Counted from the stretch's first letter, positions 27,377-36,558 are shown. The stretch is 64,000 nt of DNA from Cryobacterium psychrotolerans (GCF_900101115.1 NZ_FNFU01000005.1:1-64000), one strand, 5' to 3'. The notes: generated by a model not told the origin, from the sequence alone. Translations and numbers: made by a program.

Positions 27377-28417
27377 ATGACGAAGACGGCACTCATCATC
27401 GGCGGAACCGGGCAGATCGGCCTGGCGGCCGCGGCCCGGCTGGCGACCTCCGACTGGGCTGTGACGGTCGCCCATCGCGGGCAGCACTCACCCGCGCTTT
27501 CGGCGGATGTTCGGAGCATCCGGTTCGACCGCGCCGACACGGCCGCGCTGCACGCAGCCGCCCGCGGCAACGACCTCGTGCTCGACACGGTTGCCTACGA
27601 CACCGGCCACGCCGACCAGCTCGCCCGGCTGGCCGGCGACGTCGGCTCCCTCGTCGTCATCTCCACCGGATCCGTCTACCTCGGCCGGAACGGTTCCTAC
27701 CTCGACGTGGCGACCGACGAGGTCTTCCCGGACTTCCCGGTGCCGCTCACCGAGGCCGACCCGACCGTGGACAATGCCGAGCAGAGCTATTCGCCGCTGA
27801 AGGCGGCGATGGAGCGCCGGCTGCTGGCCGCCGCCGACCTGCCGGTCAGCATCCTCCGGCCGGGCGCGATCCACGGGCCGCACAGCCCGGCGCTCCGCGA
27901 ATGGTTCTTCATCAAGCGGGTGCTCGACGGCCGCCGCCGCGTGGTGCTCGCCTACGACGGCGCCAGCCGGTTCGCCACGTCGGCCACCGCGAACATCGCC
28001 GAGCTCGTGTCCCGGTGCGCCGAGCAGCCGGGCCGCCGCGTGCTCAACGCCGTCGACGACGAGGCGCTCACCGTGGCAGAGATCGGCCGGGCGGTGTTCG
28101 ATGCGATGGGGCACGAGGCCGAGATCCTCTGTTTCGCCGGTCCGCCTCGGGACGGACTCGGATCGAGTCCCTGGGGCCTGGCGAACCCGATCGTGCTCAG
28201 CATGGCCGCCGCCCGCGAGCAGCTCGGCTACGCGCCGGTCGTGAGCTACGCGGAGGGCCTGGCCGACGACATCCGCTGGGTGACGGATGCCGTCGCCGCG
28301 GCCGAGCGCCGCGGCGAGTCCTGGCAGCAGCTCTTCCCGTCCATCGTCAAGCGCTACGGCGCGAACGGCTGGTTCCCCTACGCTGCCGAGGACGCGCACG
28401 CCGGCTCACCGGGCTGA
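27377..28417 (+). CDS. NAD(P)-binding epimerase/reductase family protein
   Basis: The 346-residue protein begins with a Rossmann motif (ALIIGGTGQIGLAAAARL). It has STGSVYLG and YSPLKAAMERRLL (Ser and Y-x3-K of extended SDR enzymes), SILRPGAIHGP and a C-terminal substrate domain. It resembles UDP-sugar epimerase-like or mRNA-binding-protein-like extended SDRs. The substrate is unknown. Confidence 0.85.
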   Translation: MTKTALIIGGTGQIGLAAAARLATSDWAVTVAHRGQHSPALSADVRSIRFDRADTAALHAAARGNDLVLDTVAYDTGHADQLARLAGDVGSLVVISTGSVYLGRNGSYLDVATDEVFPDFPVPLTEADPTVDNAEQSYSPLKAAMERRLLAAADLPVSILRPGAIHGPHSPALREWFFIKRVLDGRRRVVLAYDGASRFATSATANIAELVSRCAEQPGRRVLNAVDDEALTVAEIGRAVFDAMGHEAEILCFAGPPRDGLGSSPWGLANPIVLSMAAAREQLGYAPVVSYAEGLADDIRWVTDAVAAAERRGESWQQLFPSIVKRYGANGWFPYAAEDAHAGSPG

Positions 28418-28427
28418 GCGGCCGACC

Positions 28428-28769
28428 TCAGGTCGTCAGCGCGTAGGCCTGCCGCAGCCAGCCCGCGAGCTCGGCGTCGACCTCCGCCGTCGTGCGGATC
28501 ACGATCTCGTTGTGCCAGCGGTTCTTTGAGACCTGCTCGGTCTTACGGATGCGCTCGCTCACGATCGGTTCGGACGTCACGAGGTTCAGCAGCACGGCGC
28601 CCGATCGCGGGTGGATTGCGAGGAACGCGCGACCGTTCGTCACGTGCAGGGAGCCCTGCTTCTCCTCGATCTCGTGTCCGCCGAGCTGGGCCAGGGCGCC
28701 CTGGAGGATCTCGAAGATCTCGCGGGCCGTGTCATCCGCCTGGATTCGTTCGATCGCCGTCGCCGCCAT
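28428..28769 (-). CDS. small DUF5655-like protein
   Basis: The 113-residue protein (MAATAIERIQADDTAREIF) resembles the DUF5655 group: a compact alpha/beta domain with GRAFLAIHPRSGAVLLNLV and SKNRWHNEIVIRTTAEVDAE, ending in a helix. Function is unknown. I chose 28769 over an ATG six codons upstream because a weak -10 (GATTAT, 28776-28781) lies 6 nt before it. Confidence 0.75.
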   Translation of the reverse strand: MAATAIERIQADDTAREIFEILQGALAQLGGHEIEEKQGSLHVTNGRAFLAIHPRSGAVLLNLVTSEPIVSERIRKTEQVSKNRWHNEIVIRTTAEVDAELAGWLRQAYALTT

Positions 28770-28790
28770 GCCCCCATAATCCCCCACACC

Positions 28791-28855
28791 CCCGCGAAAC
28801 TGCAGTTGTGCGCGCTAAAACGCCCTCAGAACGCGCACAACTGCGGTTTCGCGGG
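28791..28855. repeat. intergenic inverted repeat (family D)
   Basis: The 24-nt arms at 28791-28814 (from cccgcgaaactgcagttgtg) and 28832-28855 pair with one mismatch around a 17-nt loop. It separates two minus-strand genes. Confidence 0.9.
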
Positions 28856-28879
28856 AGGTGACGGGAGGTGGCGCGAGGG

Positions 28880-29818
28880 TCAGTGCACGTATTCGAGCAG
28901 GTCGAGGCCGATGGCCCGCATGCCGTCGAGCACGGAGAGGCGGGCGGAGAGCTTCGTGTCGGCAAACGACATCGACACTGCGTAGGTCACGCCGGCCCGC
29001 GGGCCGCGGAGGATGCCGACCTCGCTGCGCACGCCGGCATCCGTGCCCGTCTTGTTGACCAGCAGGATGCCGTGGTCGCCGTCCCGGTGCGACAGCGGGT
29101 CGAGCCCGAACGCACTGGCCACCATCGACAGGTCGGTGTTCAGGGACAGCCAGCCGATGACGCGTTCACTGGCCTCGGCGTCGACGATCTCGCCGCGGGC
29201 GAGCGCCGTGAGCAGCCAGGTGAGTTCCTTCGCGCTGCCGACCGAGAGCTGTGGGGCATCGTCCGGGCCGCGCTGGTCGCGGACGAGGTCGAGCAGGGCC
29301 GTGCGGGAGAGGCCGAGCTGCTCGGTGCGCGCCCGCACCGCGTCGAGTCCGACGGCGCGGATGAGCACGTTCGTGGCCAGGTTGTCGCTCGTGGCGCCGA
29401 CGAGGGCGGCGAGGTCCGCGACCGGCAGCGAGGGCGCCTGCAGGTGCTGCCAGATTCCGGGGCCGCTCACCGCGTCCGCGGCGGTGCGATCGAGGATCGT
29501 GTAGACGCCGAAGTCGGCGTCGCGGAGGCGCGCGGCCACCTCGATCAGGAGGAGGATCTTGCCGATGCCCGCCGTCGGCATTTCGACGTGGTCGTCGACC
29601 GAGAACAGCACCCGGCCGGTCGTCAGGTCGGTCGCGCGCGCGGACACCTGCACGCCGTCCATCGCCAGTTCGCCGAGGGCCTGGAAGCCCCGGGCGAAGT
29701 TCTCGTGCGTCTCCGGACCCTTGTGCTTGCCTTTGCGCTCGGCGGAGTGCCTGGAGCGTCGCTCTGCATCCTGGATCGGCTTGGACAATTCGCGCGCGCT
29801 TTCTCTCGGTGCGGGCAA
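28880..29818 (-). CDS. class A beta-lactamase-fold protein lacking the nucleophilic serine
   Basis: The 312-residue protein shows class A beta-lactamase landmarks: SDN at 144-146 and KTG at 256-258. However, at the SxxK position it reads G84-I-G-K87 (codons ggc atc ggc aag), so the acylated serine is glycine while the lysine remains. The omega-loop glutamate is not evident either. No signal peptide is seen. It may be a non-catalytic or repurposed family member. The listed start is TTG and is uncertain; a later TTG (MSKPIQDAE) has a better RBS. Confidence 0.82.
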   Translation of the reverse strand: MPAPRESARELSKPIQDAERRSRHSAERKGKHKGPETHENFARGFQALGELAMDGVQVSARATDLTTGRVLFSVDDHVEMPTAGIGKILLLIEVAARLRDADFGVYTILDRTAADAVSGPGIWQHLQAPSLPVADLAALVGATSDNLATNVLIRAVGLDAVRARTEQLGLSRTALLDLVRDQRGPDDAPQLSVGSAKELTWLLTALARGEIVDAEASERVIGWLSLNTDLSMVASAFGLDPLSHRDGDHGILLVNKTGTDAGVRSEVGILRGPRAGVTYAVSMSFADTKLSARLSVLDGMRAIGLDLLEYVH

Positions 29819-29875
29819 GAATACCCCGCGATCACCCTATGTCACAGGCCGGCGGGGGACCTCACCCGGCCGGCC

Positions 29876-31840
29876 TCACCAGATGGTGACGCGCTTCTCC
29901 GGGTCGAGCCAGAGCGCATCCGCCTCGGTGACCCCGAACGCCTCGTAGAACTCGTCGATGTTGCTGACGATCTGGTTGCAGCGGAACTCGTTGGGCGAGT
30001 GCGGGTCGATCGCCAGCAGGCGGATGACTTCCTCGTCGCGACCCTTCATCTGCCACGCCTGCGCCCAGGAGAGGAAGAAGCGCCGGGCACCGGTCATCCC
30101 GTCGATCACCGGCGGCTCCTGGCCGGCCAGCGACAGGAGGTAGGCCTTCCAGGCGATCGACAGGCCGCCCAGGTCGCCGATGTTTTCGCCGATGGTCAGG
30201 GCTCCGTTGACGTGGTGCTCGGGCACCTGCTTCGGGGCGAGGGCGTTGAACTGCTCGATCAGCGACCTGGTGCGCTCCTGGAACGCGGCCTTGTCTGCCT
30301 CGGTCCACCAGTCGATCAGCAGCCCGTCGCCGTCGTACTTGGAGCCCTGGTCGTCGAAGCCGTGGCCGATCTCGTGCCCGATGACGGCGCCGATGGCCCC
30401 GTAGTTGGCGGCCGAATCGCGGGCCTCGTCGAAGAAGGGGAACTGCAGGATGGCGGCCGGGAAGACGATCTCGTTGAAACCCGGGTTGTAGTACGCGTTG
30501 ATCGTCTGCGGCGTCATGAACCACTCGTCACGGTCGAGCGGGTTGCCGATCTTGCCGAGTTCCCGGTGGAACTCGAACTCGCTGGCCGCCCGCACGTTCG
30601 CGATGAGGTCGCCGGCGTCGATCGTCAGGGTCGAGTAGTCGCGCCACTTCACCGGGTAGCCGATCTTGGGCGTGAACTTGTCGAGCTTCTCGAGAGCGCG
30701 GGTGCGCGTCTCGTCGGTCATCCATTCGAGCCCGGTGATGCTCTGCCGGTAGGCCTCGACGAGGTGGCCGACGAGCACGTCCATGCCGGCCTTGGCGCTG
30801 GGCTTGAAGTGCCGCTCCACGTAGATGCGGCCGACAGCCTCGCCGAGCGCGCCCTCGACGAGCGAGACGCCGCGCTTCCAGCGGTCGCGGATCTGCGGGG
30901 TGCCGCTGAGGGTGCGCCCGTAGAACTCGAAGTTGGCGGCGACGAAATCGCTCGAGAGGTACGCGGCGCTCGAACGGATGACCTGCCAGCGCAGCCAGTC
31001 CCGCCAGTCGTCGAGCCTGTCCTCGGTGAGCATCTCGGCGAGCCCGCTCACGAAGCTGGGCTGGCGCACGACGAGCTCCTCAAAGGCGGCCTCGGGGGCG
31101 TCGAGCCCCTCGAGCCAGAGGTGGAGGTCGGCCCCCGCGGCGAGCGCGGACACCTGCCCCCAGGTCTTGAGGTTGTAGGCGAGCTCGCTGTCGCGGGACT
31201 TCACGTTGTCCCAGTGGTGGCGGGCGAGCTCGGTCTCGAGGTCGAAGACGCGCTTGGCACGGGTCTCGGCGTCGCTGATGCCGGCGAGTCCGAACATCCG
31301 CGCCTGGAGGGTCAGGTAGGCGTCGCGGACGGAGGCGAACTTCTCCTCGCGGTAGTAGGACTCGTCGGGCAGGCCGATGCCGCCCTGCTCGACGAAGACG
31401 AGGTAGCGCTCGGGGTTGCCCGGATCGTTGTCGACGTAGAGGTGGAAAGCGCTGGCGACGCCCTTGCGCTCGAGCCGGCCGAGCGTGCCGAGCAGGATCG
31501 GAATCGAGGTGACGGCGTCGACCGTGGCGAGGTCGGCCTGAAGCGGCGTCGCGCCCAGCTTCTCCACGCGATCCTCGTCGAGGAAGCTGGCGTACAGGTC
31601 GCCGAACTTGCGTTCCTCGGTGCCTTCCGGGGCGGACTGGGCCTCGAGGATGATCTCCCGCACGGACTTCTCGGACTCCTCGGCGAGGAGGTAGAACGAC
31701 CCCCACCGGGCCTTGTCGGCCGGAATCTCGCTGCGGGCGATCCATTTGCCGTTCACGTGTCGGAACAGATCGTCCTGCGGGCGGATGCCCGGGTCGAGTT
31801 CTGAAGTGTCGATTCCGGATGCGAGCCCCTGGTCAGTCAT
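29876..31840 (-). CDS. M13 family zinc metallopeptidase (PepO/neprilysin type)
   Basis: The 654-residue protein has the full M13 layout with zinc motif HEIGH (in VIGHEIGHGFDDQG) and the third-ligand motif ENIGDLGGL. The late FFLSWAQAWQMK and FRCNQIVSNIDEFYEAFGV blocks are also present. It lacks a signal peptide, so it is likely a cytoplasmic oligopeptidase like bacterial PepO. The ATG at 31840 has a -10 box 7 nt upstream. Confidence 0.95.
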   Translation of the reverse strand: MTDQGLASGIDTSELDPGIRPQDDLFRHVNGKWIARSEIPADKARWGSFYLLAEESEKSVREIILEAQSAPEGTEERKFGDLYASFLDEDRVEKLGATPLQADLATVDAVTSIPILLGTLGRLERKGVASAFHLYVDNDPGNPERYLVFVEQGGIGLPDESYYREEKFASVRDAYLTLQARMFGLAGISDAETRAKRVFDLETELARHHWDNVKSRDSELAYNLKTWGQVSALAAGADLHLWLEGLDAPEAAFEELVVRQPSFVSGLAEMLTEDRLDDWRDWLRWQVIRSSAAYLSSDFVAANFEFYGRTLSGTPQIRDRWKRGVSLVEGALGEAVGRIYVERHFKPSAKAGMDVLVGHLVEAYRQSITGLEWMTDETRTRALEKLDKFTPKIGYPVKWRDYSTLTIDAGDLIANVRAASEFEFHRELGKIGNPLDRDEWFMTPQTINAYYNPGFNEIVFPAAILQFPFFDEARDSAANYGAIGAVIGHEIGHGFDDQGSKYDGDGLLIDWWTEADKAAFQERTRSLIEQFNALAPKQVPEHHVNGALTIGENIGDLGGLSIAWKAYLLSLAGQEPPVIDGMTGARRFFLSWAQAWQMKGRDEEVIRLLAIDPHSPNEFRCNQIVSNIDEFYEAFGVTEADALWLDPEKRVTIW

Positions 31841-31847
31841 GCGCCCC

Positions 31848-31853
31848 AGCCTA
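31848..31853 (-). promoter_or_regulatory. -10 box for a probable leaderless M13 peptidase transcript
   Basis: On the minus strand TAGGCT lies 7 nt before the ATG at 31840. Inverted repeat B2 begins directly upstream. Confidence 0.5.
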
Positions 31854-31865
31854 TTCGGTCCCTCC

Positions 31866-31932
31866 CCCGCCGAACTGTGAGTTCGGCACCTTCGCGGGCC
31901 CCGGGAAGGTGCCAAACTCACAGTTCGGCGGG
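31866..31932. repeat. intergenic inverted repeat, family B (B2)
   Basis: The left arm cccgccgaactgtgagttcg continues to gcaccttc. The right arm gaaggtgccaaactcac continues to agttcggcggg. They pair almost perfectly. It lies between the M13 gene's promoter and the 3' end of an ABC permease remnant. Confidence 0.92.
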
Positions 31933-31968
31933 ATGGACGGGGGGATTGGGGGGCGGGATGGGCGGGGG

Positions 31969-32130
31969 TCAGAGGGCCAGGTCGCGGCGCCGGATGGCGG
32001 CGAGGGAGAGGGCGGCCAGGAGGGCGGCGAGGGCGAGCATCCACCAGGCGCCGGTCCAGTCGACGTCGACGGTGCCGAGGGCGGGGGTGTGGGTGAACGG
32101 CGAGAGGGCGCGCAGCCCGTCGGGGCCAGG
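31969..32130 (-). pseudogene. 3' remnant of an ABC-2 transporter permease gene
   Basis: About 50 codons encode LRALSPFTHTPALGT, then WWMLALAALLAALSLAAI and a final RRRDL. This is the typical C-terminal tail of ABC-2 permeases: a periplasmic SPF/P loop, last helix and basic end. No upstream part of such a gene exists; the MATE gene begins about 60 bp further on. The frame is intact to its stop, but start and most domains are gone, so it is read as a deletion remnant. Confidence 0.65.
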
Positions 32131-32188
32131 GCTGGCCTGGCTTTCCTTCGACTGGTGCCCGGGCCTGACTACCCGCTGAACTAAAGTC

Positions 32189-33547
32189 GTGAGAATCACT
32201 ATCACCCTGTTCCGCCGCCAGCCCGTGGACCGCGAGATCCTCCGTCTCGCCGTGCCCGCCGTCGGCGCGCTCATCGCCGAACCGCTGTTCCTGCTCGCCG
32301 ACGCCGCCATGGTCGGCCACCTCGGCACGACACCCCTGGCCGGCCTCGGCCTGGCCAGCGCGGTGCTGCAGACGATCATCGGGCTGATGGTCTTCCTCGC
32401 CTACAGCACGACGCCGGCCGTGGCCCGGTGGCTGGGCGCGGGCGATCGGCGCCGGGCGGTCTCCGTCGGAATCGACGGGCTCTGGCTCGCCCTGGGCCTG
32501 GGTGTCGTGCTGGCCGTGGCCGGCTGGTTCGCCACGCCGGTGCTGGTCGGCGCCTTCGGCGCAGAGCCGGCCGTCACCGCGGCCGCCGCGACCTACCTCG
32601 CCATCTCGATGCTCGGCCTGCCCGCGATGCTGCTCGTCTTCGCCGCGACCGGCCTGCTCCGCGGCCTGCAGGACACCCGCACCCCGCTCTGGGTGGCCGG
32701 CCTCGGCTTCGCCGCGAACATCGTGCTCAACCTGTTGTTCATCTACGGCCTCGGCCTCGGGATCGCCGGCTCCGCGATCGGCACGGTCATCGCCCAGTGG
32801 GGCATGGTGGCGGTATACCTCATCGTCATCGTGCGGCAGGCGAGGCTGGACGGCGCGCGGCTCCGCCCGTACCGGGCCGGGATGCTGCTGGGCGCGGCAT
32901 CCGGCGGCTGGCTGTTCCTGCGCACGGTCAGCCTGCGCGCGGCCATGCTGCTCGCGGTGTTCGTGGCGACGCGGCTCGGCTCCCCGGAACTGGCGGCCTT
33001 CCAGATCGCGATGACGCTGTTCGCGACGCTCGCGTTCGCCCTCGACGCCCTTGCGATCGCCGCGCAGGCGCTCGTCGGGCGCGGCCTCGGCGCCGGCGAC
33101 CTGGCCGGCGTGCGCGCGGTGCTCCGCCGGTGCCTCGAGTGGGGCGTGCTCAGCGGGGCCGCGCTGGGCCTGCTCGTGATCGCGTTATCCGGCGTGCTCG
33201 GCGGGCTCTTCACCGGGGCCGGGGAGGTCAGCGACCTCCTGCCCCCGACGCTGATCGTGCTCGGGGCATCCGTTCCGCTCGGCGGGATCGTGTTCGTGCT
33301 CGACGGCGTGCTCATCGGCGCCGGGGACGCGCGCTACCTCGCCCTGACCGGCCTGGCGAACCTGGCCGCGTTCGTGCCGCTGGCCGTCGCCGTGCTGTGG
33401 GCGCCCCCGGGGTCCGCCGGCCTCGCGCTGCTCATGGCCGCGTTCGCGTTCGGCTACCTCGGCGCCCGCGCGGTCACCCTCGGCCTTCGCGCCCGCACCG
33501 TCCGCTGGATGGTCGTCGGCGCGCATCCGTCTGCCGGCGTCGGTTAG
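32189..33547 (+). CDS. MATE family efflux transporter (DinF type)
   Basis: The 452-residue membrane protein has about 12 helices in two homologous halves. MATE blocks include LRLAVPAVGALIAEPLFLLA, DAAMVGHLGTTPLAGLGLAS and the second-half AIAAQALVGRGLGAGD. It resembles the DinF-like branch that exports cationic compounds or organic acids by Na+/H+ antiport. The GTG at 32189 is used. Substrate unknown. Confidence 0.93.
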   Translation: MRITITLFRRQPVDREILRLAVPAVGALIAEPLFLLADAAMVGHLGTTPLAGLGLASAVLQTIIGLMVFLAYSTTPAVARWLGAGDRRRAVSVGIDGLWLALGLGVVLAVAGWFATPVLVGAFGAEPAVTAAAATYLAISMLGLPAMLLVFAATGLLRGLQDTRTPLWVAGLGFAANIVLNLLFIYGLGLGIAGSAIGTVIAQWGMVAVYLIVIVRQARLDGARLRPYRAGMLLGAASGGWLFLRTVSLRAAMLLAVFVATRLGSPELAAFQIAMTLFATLAFALDALAIAAQALVGRGLGAGDLAGVRAVLRRCLEWGVLSGAALGLLVIALSGVLGGLFTGAGEVSDLLPPTLIVLGASVPLGGIVFVLDGVLIGAGDARYLALTGLANLAAFVPLAVAVLWAPPGSAGLALLMAAFAFGYLGARAVTLGLRARTVRWMVVGAHPSAGVG

Positions 33548-33601
33548 TTTGGTCAGGTCGCTTCGATCGAATCGGCTCGTTCTCCAGCATCAGGACCCCC
33601 A

Positions 33602-34873
33602 GTGACCCAGCCCGCCAACGCGTCCGGAGCCAACGCACCCAGGCCCGCCGTGCCAACGGACGGCCGCGTCCTGCTCGGCTGGCGCAACGCGGTCTTCGTC
33701 CTGTTCTTCGTCAGCGGTCTCAGCCTCGCCACCTGGTTCTCCCGGGTCCCCGTGATCCGCGACGGCCTCCAGCTCGATACCGCGCAGGTGGGCCTCGTGA
33801 TCTTCGGGCTGTCGGGCGGCTCGGTCCTCGGCCTCCTGGTCGCAGCCTGGCTGCTCGCACGCTTCGGCGCCCGCCGGGCGATGCTGCTGGGCATGTCGGT
33901 CACGGCCGCCGGCCTCGCCCTGGTCGGAGTGGGTTCGAGCCTGCTTCCGTCCGCGCCGTTCGTGTTCATCGCCCTCGCACTCGTGGGCCTCGGGATGGGA
34001 TCCGTCGACGTCATGATGAACGTCGAGGGCGCGGCGGCCGAACGGGAGATCGGCAAGACGCTCATGCCGCTGATGCACGCCTGCTTCAGCCTCGGCACGG
34101 TTGTGGGCGCGCTTGTCGGAAGCGGCGCATCGTTCGTGGGCCTGTCGGTCTTCTGGCACCTGTCCGGGACGGCGCTGCTCGTGCTCGCCACCACGGTCGC
34201 AGCCGTGCGCTTCATCCCCACGCGCGCCGACCTCGGCGACGACGCCGTGCTGCCCCACCCGACCGGTGTGGCGGTGCCGTGGCGGGCGCGCCTGCGCGAG
34301 AACCTGGCGGTCTGGAAGGACTCGACGGTGCTCCTGATCGGGGTGATCGTTTTCGGGATGACGTTCGCCGAGGGCTCCGCGAACGACTGGCTGGCGATCG
34401 CCGCCGTCGATGGGCACGGCTTCAGCAACTCAGCGGCCGCGATCGTCTTCGGCGTGTTCGTGACCGCGATGACTCTCGGCCGCGTGCTCGGCGGGCCGGT
34501 GCTCGACCGCTTTGGACGCGTGCCGGTGCTGCGCGCCTGCGCCGCACTGGGAATCGTCGGCCTGCTCGTCTTCATCCTCGCGCCGACCGGTTGGCTCGTC
34601 TTCGTCGGGGCGGCTCTCTGGGGGCTCGGCGCCTCCCTCGGCTTTCCGGTTGGCATGTCGGCCGCCGCCGACGGGTCGAAGAGCGCGGCGGCCCGGGTGA
34701 GCGCGGTCGCCATGATCGGCTACTTCGCATTCCTCGTCGGCCCGCCGGTTCTCGGCCTGCTCGGCGAGGCGGTCGGCATCCTGAACGCCCTCTACGTGAT
34801 CCTCGCGCTCATGGTGCTGGCCGGCATCGTGGCGCCAGCCGCGCGGGAGTCGAGCAGGCCCGAAGCGCGCTGA
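33602..34873 (+). CDS. major facilitator superfamily transporter
   Basis: The 423-residue protein has 12 predicted helices and MFS loop motifs (LLARFGARRAMLLG; second half GRVLGGPVLDRFGRVPVLR). It belongs to the group with GSVDVMMNVEGAAAE and MHACFSLGTVVGAL in helices 4-5, seen in FucP/YbjJ-like transporters. The starting codon is GTG. Substrate is unknown. Confidence 0.9.
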   Translation: MTQPANASGANAPRPAVPTDGRVLLGWRNAVFVLFFVSGLSLATWFSRVPVIRDGLQLDTAQVGLVIFGLSGGSVLGLLVAAWLLARFGARRAMLLGMSVTAAGLALVGVGSSLLPSAPFVFIALALVGLGMGSVDVMMNVEGAAAEREIGKTLMPLMHACFSLGTVVGALVGSGASFVGLSVFWHLSGTALLVLATTVAAVRFIPTRADLGDDAVLPHPTGVAVPWRARLRENLAVWKDSTVLLIGVIVFGMTFAEGSANDWLAIAAVDGHGFSNSAAAIVFGVFVTAMTLGRVLGGPVLDRFGRVPVLRACAALGIVGLLVFILAPTGWLVFVGAALWGLGASLGFPVGMSAAADGSKSAAARVSAVAMIGYFAFLVGPPVLGLLGEAVGILNALYVILALMVLAGIVAPAARESSRPEAR

Positions 34874-34889
34874 GCGCGAACCCGAGGCA

Positions 34890-34992
34890 CGAATTCGACG
34901 GGAGTTTCACGGGAAACGGGCCGGTCACGGGGCAGGCGGGCGGCGGCATCCGGAATCTCCGTCGAATTCGGAAGTGTTTCGGGAGAACGGGC
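34890..34992. repeat. intergenic inverted and direct repeat (family F)
   Basis: cgaattcgacggga (34890-34903) is inverted at 34956-34970 (tctccgtcgaattcg). In addition, gaattcgacgggagtttcac at 34891 recurs in degenerate direct form at 34965, ending with acgggcc. It lies between the MFS gene and nucS. Confidence 0.7.
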
Positions 34993-35005
34993 CCCGCGGC
35001 GCGAT

Positions 35006-35011
35006 TAGGCT
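35006..35011 (+). promoter_or_regulatory. -10 box for a probable leaderless nucS transcript
   Basis: TAGGCT lies 6 nt before the GTG at 35018. Confidence 0.55.
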
Positions 35012-35017
35012 CGACGG

Positions 35018-35713
35018 GTGCGCCTTGTGATAGCCAAATGCTCCGTCGATTACGCCGGGAGACTCAGCGCGCACCTGCCGCTGGCCACCCGCCTGCTCAT
35101 GCTCAAATCGGACGGCAGCATCCTCGTGCACTCCGACGGCGGCTCGTACAAGCCGCTCAACTGGATGAGCCCGCCGTGCAGCCTGTCCGAATCCGAGCCC
35201 GACGAGTACCAGACGGATGCCGGCGTCACCGCCCTCTGGACGGTCACCCACGGCAAGACCGACGACCAGCTCATCGTCAGCATCTACGAGGTGCTGCACG
35301 ACTCGGCGCATGAGCTCGGCATCGACCCCGGCCTGATCAAGGACGGCGTCGAGGCCCACCTGCAGAAGCTGCTGGCCGAGCACATCCACCTCCTCGGCGA
35401 CGGTCACACCCTCGTGCGCCGCGAGTACATGACCGCCATCGGCCCGGTCGACATCCTGGCCCGGGATGCCGCGGGCGGCTCGGTCGCGGTCGAGCTCAAG
35501 CGGCGCGGTGACATCGACGGCGTGGAGCAGCTCACCCGCTACCTCGAGCTGATGAACCGCGACCCGCACCTGGCCCCCGTGGCCGGGGTCTTCGCCGCCC
35601 AGGAGATCAAACCGCAGGCGCGCATGCTCGCCGAGGATCGGGGCATCCGGTGCCTGCTGCTGGATTACGACGCGATGCGCGGGCTCGACGACACCCAGTC
35701 CCGCCTCTTCTAA
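35018..35713 (+). CDS. nucS: mismatch-specific endonuclease NucS (EndoMS)
   Basis: NucS cuts both strands at mismatches in the MutS/MutL-independent repair pathway of actinobacteria and archaea. The 231-residue protein has the N-terminal beta domain ([20 protein letters not shown]) and a C-terminal RecB-like nuclease with GPVDILARD and [17 protein letters not shown] (D and ExK). It ends in DDTQSRLF, the clamp-binding tail. The GTG start has a -10 box 6 nt upstream. Confidence 0.97.
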   Translation: MRLVIAKCSVDYAGRLSAHLPLATRLLMLKSDGSILVHSDGGSYKPLNWMSPPCSLSESEPDEYQTDAGVTALWTVTHGKTDDQLIVSIYEVLHDSAHELGIDPGLIKDGVEAHLQKLLAEHIHLLGDGHTLVRREYMTAIGPVDILARDAAGGSVAVELKRRGDIDGVEQLTRYLELMNRDPHLAPVAGVFAAQEIKPQARMLAEDRGIRCLLLDYDAMRGLDDTQSRLF

Positions 35714-35742
35714 AGTCCCGTTCACTTCCCCTTTCTCCCCCG

Positions 35743-35769
35743 AGAACGGCCCCGGACCGGGGCCCGTTC
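35743..35769. terminator. hairpin downstream of nucS
   Basis: gaacggccccgg and ccggggcccgttc pair around acc with a one-base bulge. No T-run follows. It fits a terminator of nucS. Confidence 0.55.
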
Positions 35770-35804
35770 GGTGCATGGTGTGCACAGTCCCATCCGTGCA
35801 CGCC

Positions 35805-35810
35805 TAGGAT
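35805..35810 (+). promoter_or_regulatory. -10 box for a probable leaderless HAD-hydrolase transcript
   Basis: TAGGAT lies 6 nt before the GTG at 35817. Confidence 0.55.
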
Positions 35811-35816
35811 TGACGC

Positions 35817-36485
35817 GTGAATCCGACATTGACGCGCACCTGGAGCGCCATCCTCTTCGACCTCGACGGAACGATCACCGATTCCGCCCCGGCCATCACC
35901 AGCTCCCTCGCCCGCACCTTCGCCGCGCTGGGCCGCCCCGTCCCCTCCGACGCCGCACTCCTCGCCTACGTTGGGCCGCCCATGCTGGCCGCATTCCGCG
36001 AATACGCCGGGATGACGCCGGACGAAGCGACCGAGGCCCTCGCCGTCTACCGCGCGGACTACAAGGGCGCGTCGTCGCTCGACACCGCCGTCTACCCCGG
36101 TATCGCCGGCCTGCTCGAGCGGATCTACGCCATGGGCATCCCGCTCGCCCTGGCCACCAGCAAGCCCGAGCGCAGTGCGATCGATATCCTCGAACACTTC
36201 GGCCTCGACAAGTACTTCACCGTTGTGGTCGGCGCCTCCGAGAGCGAGACCCGCAGCGCCAAGGCCGACATCGTCGCCGAGGCCCTGCGCCGCCTCGAGG
36301 CGTCCGGGGCGAGCATCACCGCGCCGGTCATGGTCGGCGATCGCAGCTACGACGCCGAGGGTGCCGCCGCGAACGGCGTCCCCACGATCATGGTCGAGTG
36401 GGGCTACGGTTCCCCGGCCGAAGCTGCCGCGGCCACCGCGACCGTGTACTCGGTCGACCAGCTGGCCAAGCTGTTGCTGGGCTAG
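35817..36485 (+). CDS. HAD superfamily hydrolase (phosphoglycolate phosphatase-like)
   Basis: The 222-residue protein has all HAD motifs: AILFDLDGTITDS (motif I, two Asp), LALATSKPE (motif II, Ser), and MVGDRSYDAEGAAANG (motif IV). The cap domain is of the Gph/PGP type, with VYPGIAGLLERIYAMG before motif II. It probably dephosphorylates a small phosphate ester; the substrate is not fixed by sequence. Confidence 0.92.
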   Translation: MNPTLTRTWSAILFDLDGTITDSAPAITSSLARTFAALGRPVPSDAALLAYVGPPMLAAFREYAGMTPDEATEALAVYRADYKGASSLDTAVYPGIAGLLERIYAMGIPLALATSKPERSAIDILEHFGLDKYFTVVVGASESETRSAKADIVAEALRRLEASGASITAPVMVGDRSYDAEGAAANGVPTIMVEWGYGSPAEAAAATATVYSVDQLAKLLLG

Positions 36486-36523
36486 CGCCCCGCCTGGCGC
36501 GCCGCCTGGCGCGCCGCACCTCG

Positions 36524-36558
36524 CACCTCCCACCTCCCACCTCCCACCTCCCACCTCA
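36524..36558. repeat. five tandem copies of a 7-bp unit
   Basis: cacctcc is repeated four times, then cacctca. Just before it are two copies of cgcctggcgcgc (36491-36514). No gene is present. Confidence 0.9.

Noticed and set aside
32428-35313. 961-codon plus-strand open frame
   Set aside because: It is an Arg-rich shadow frame over the MATE and MFS genes and has no domain.
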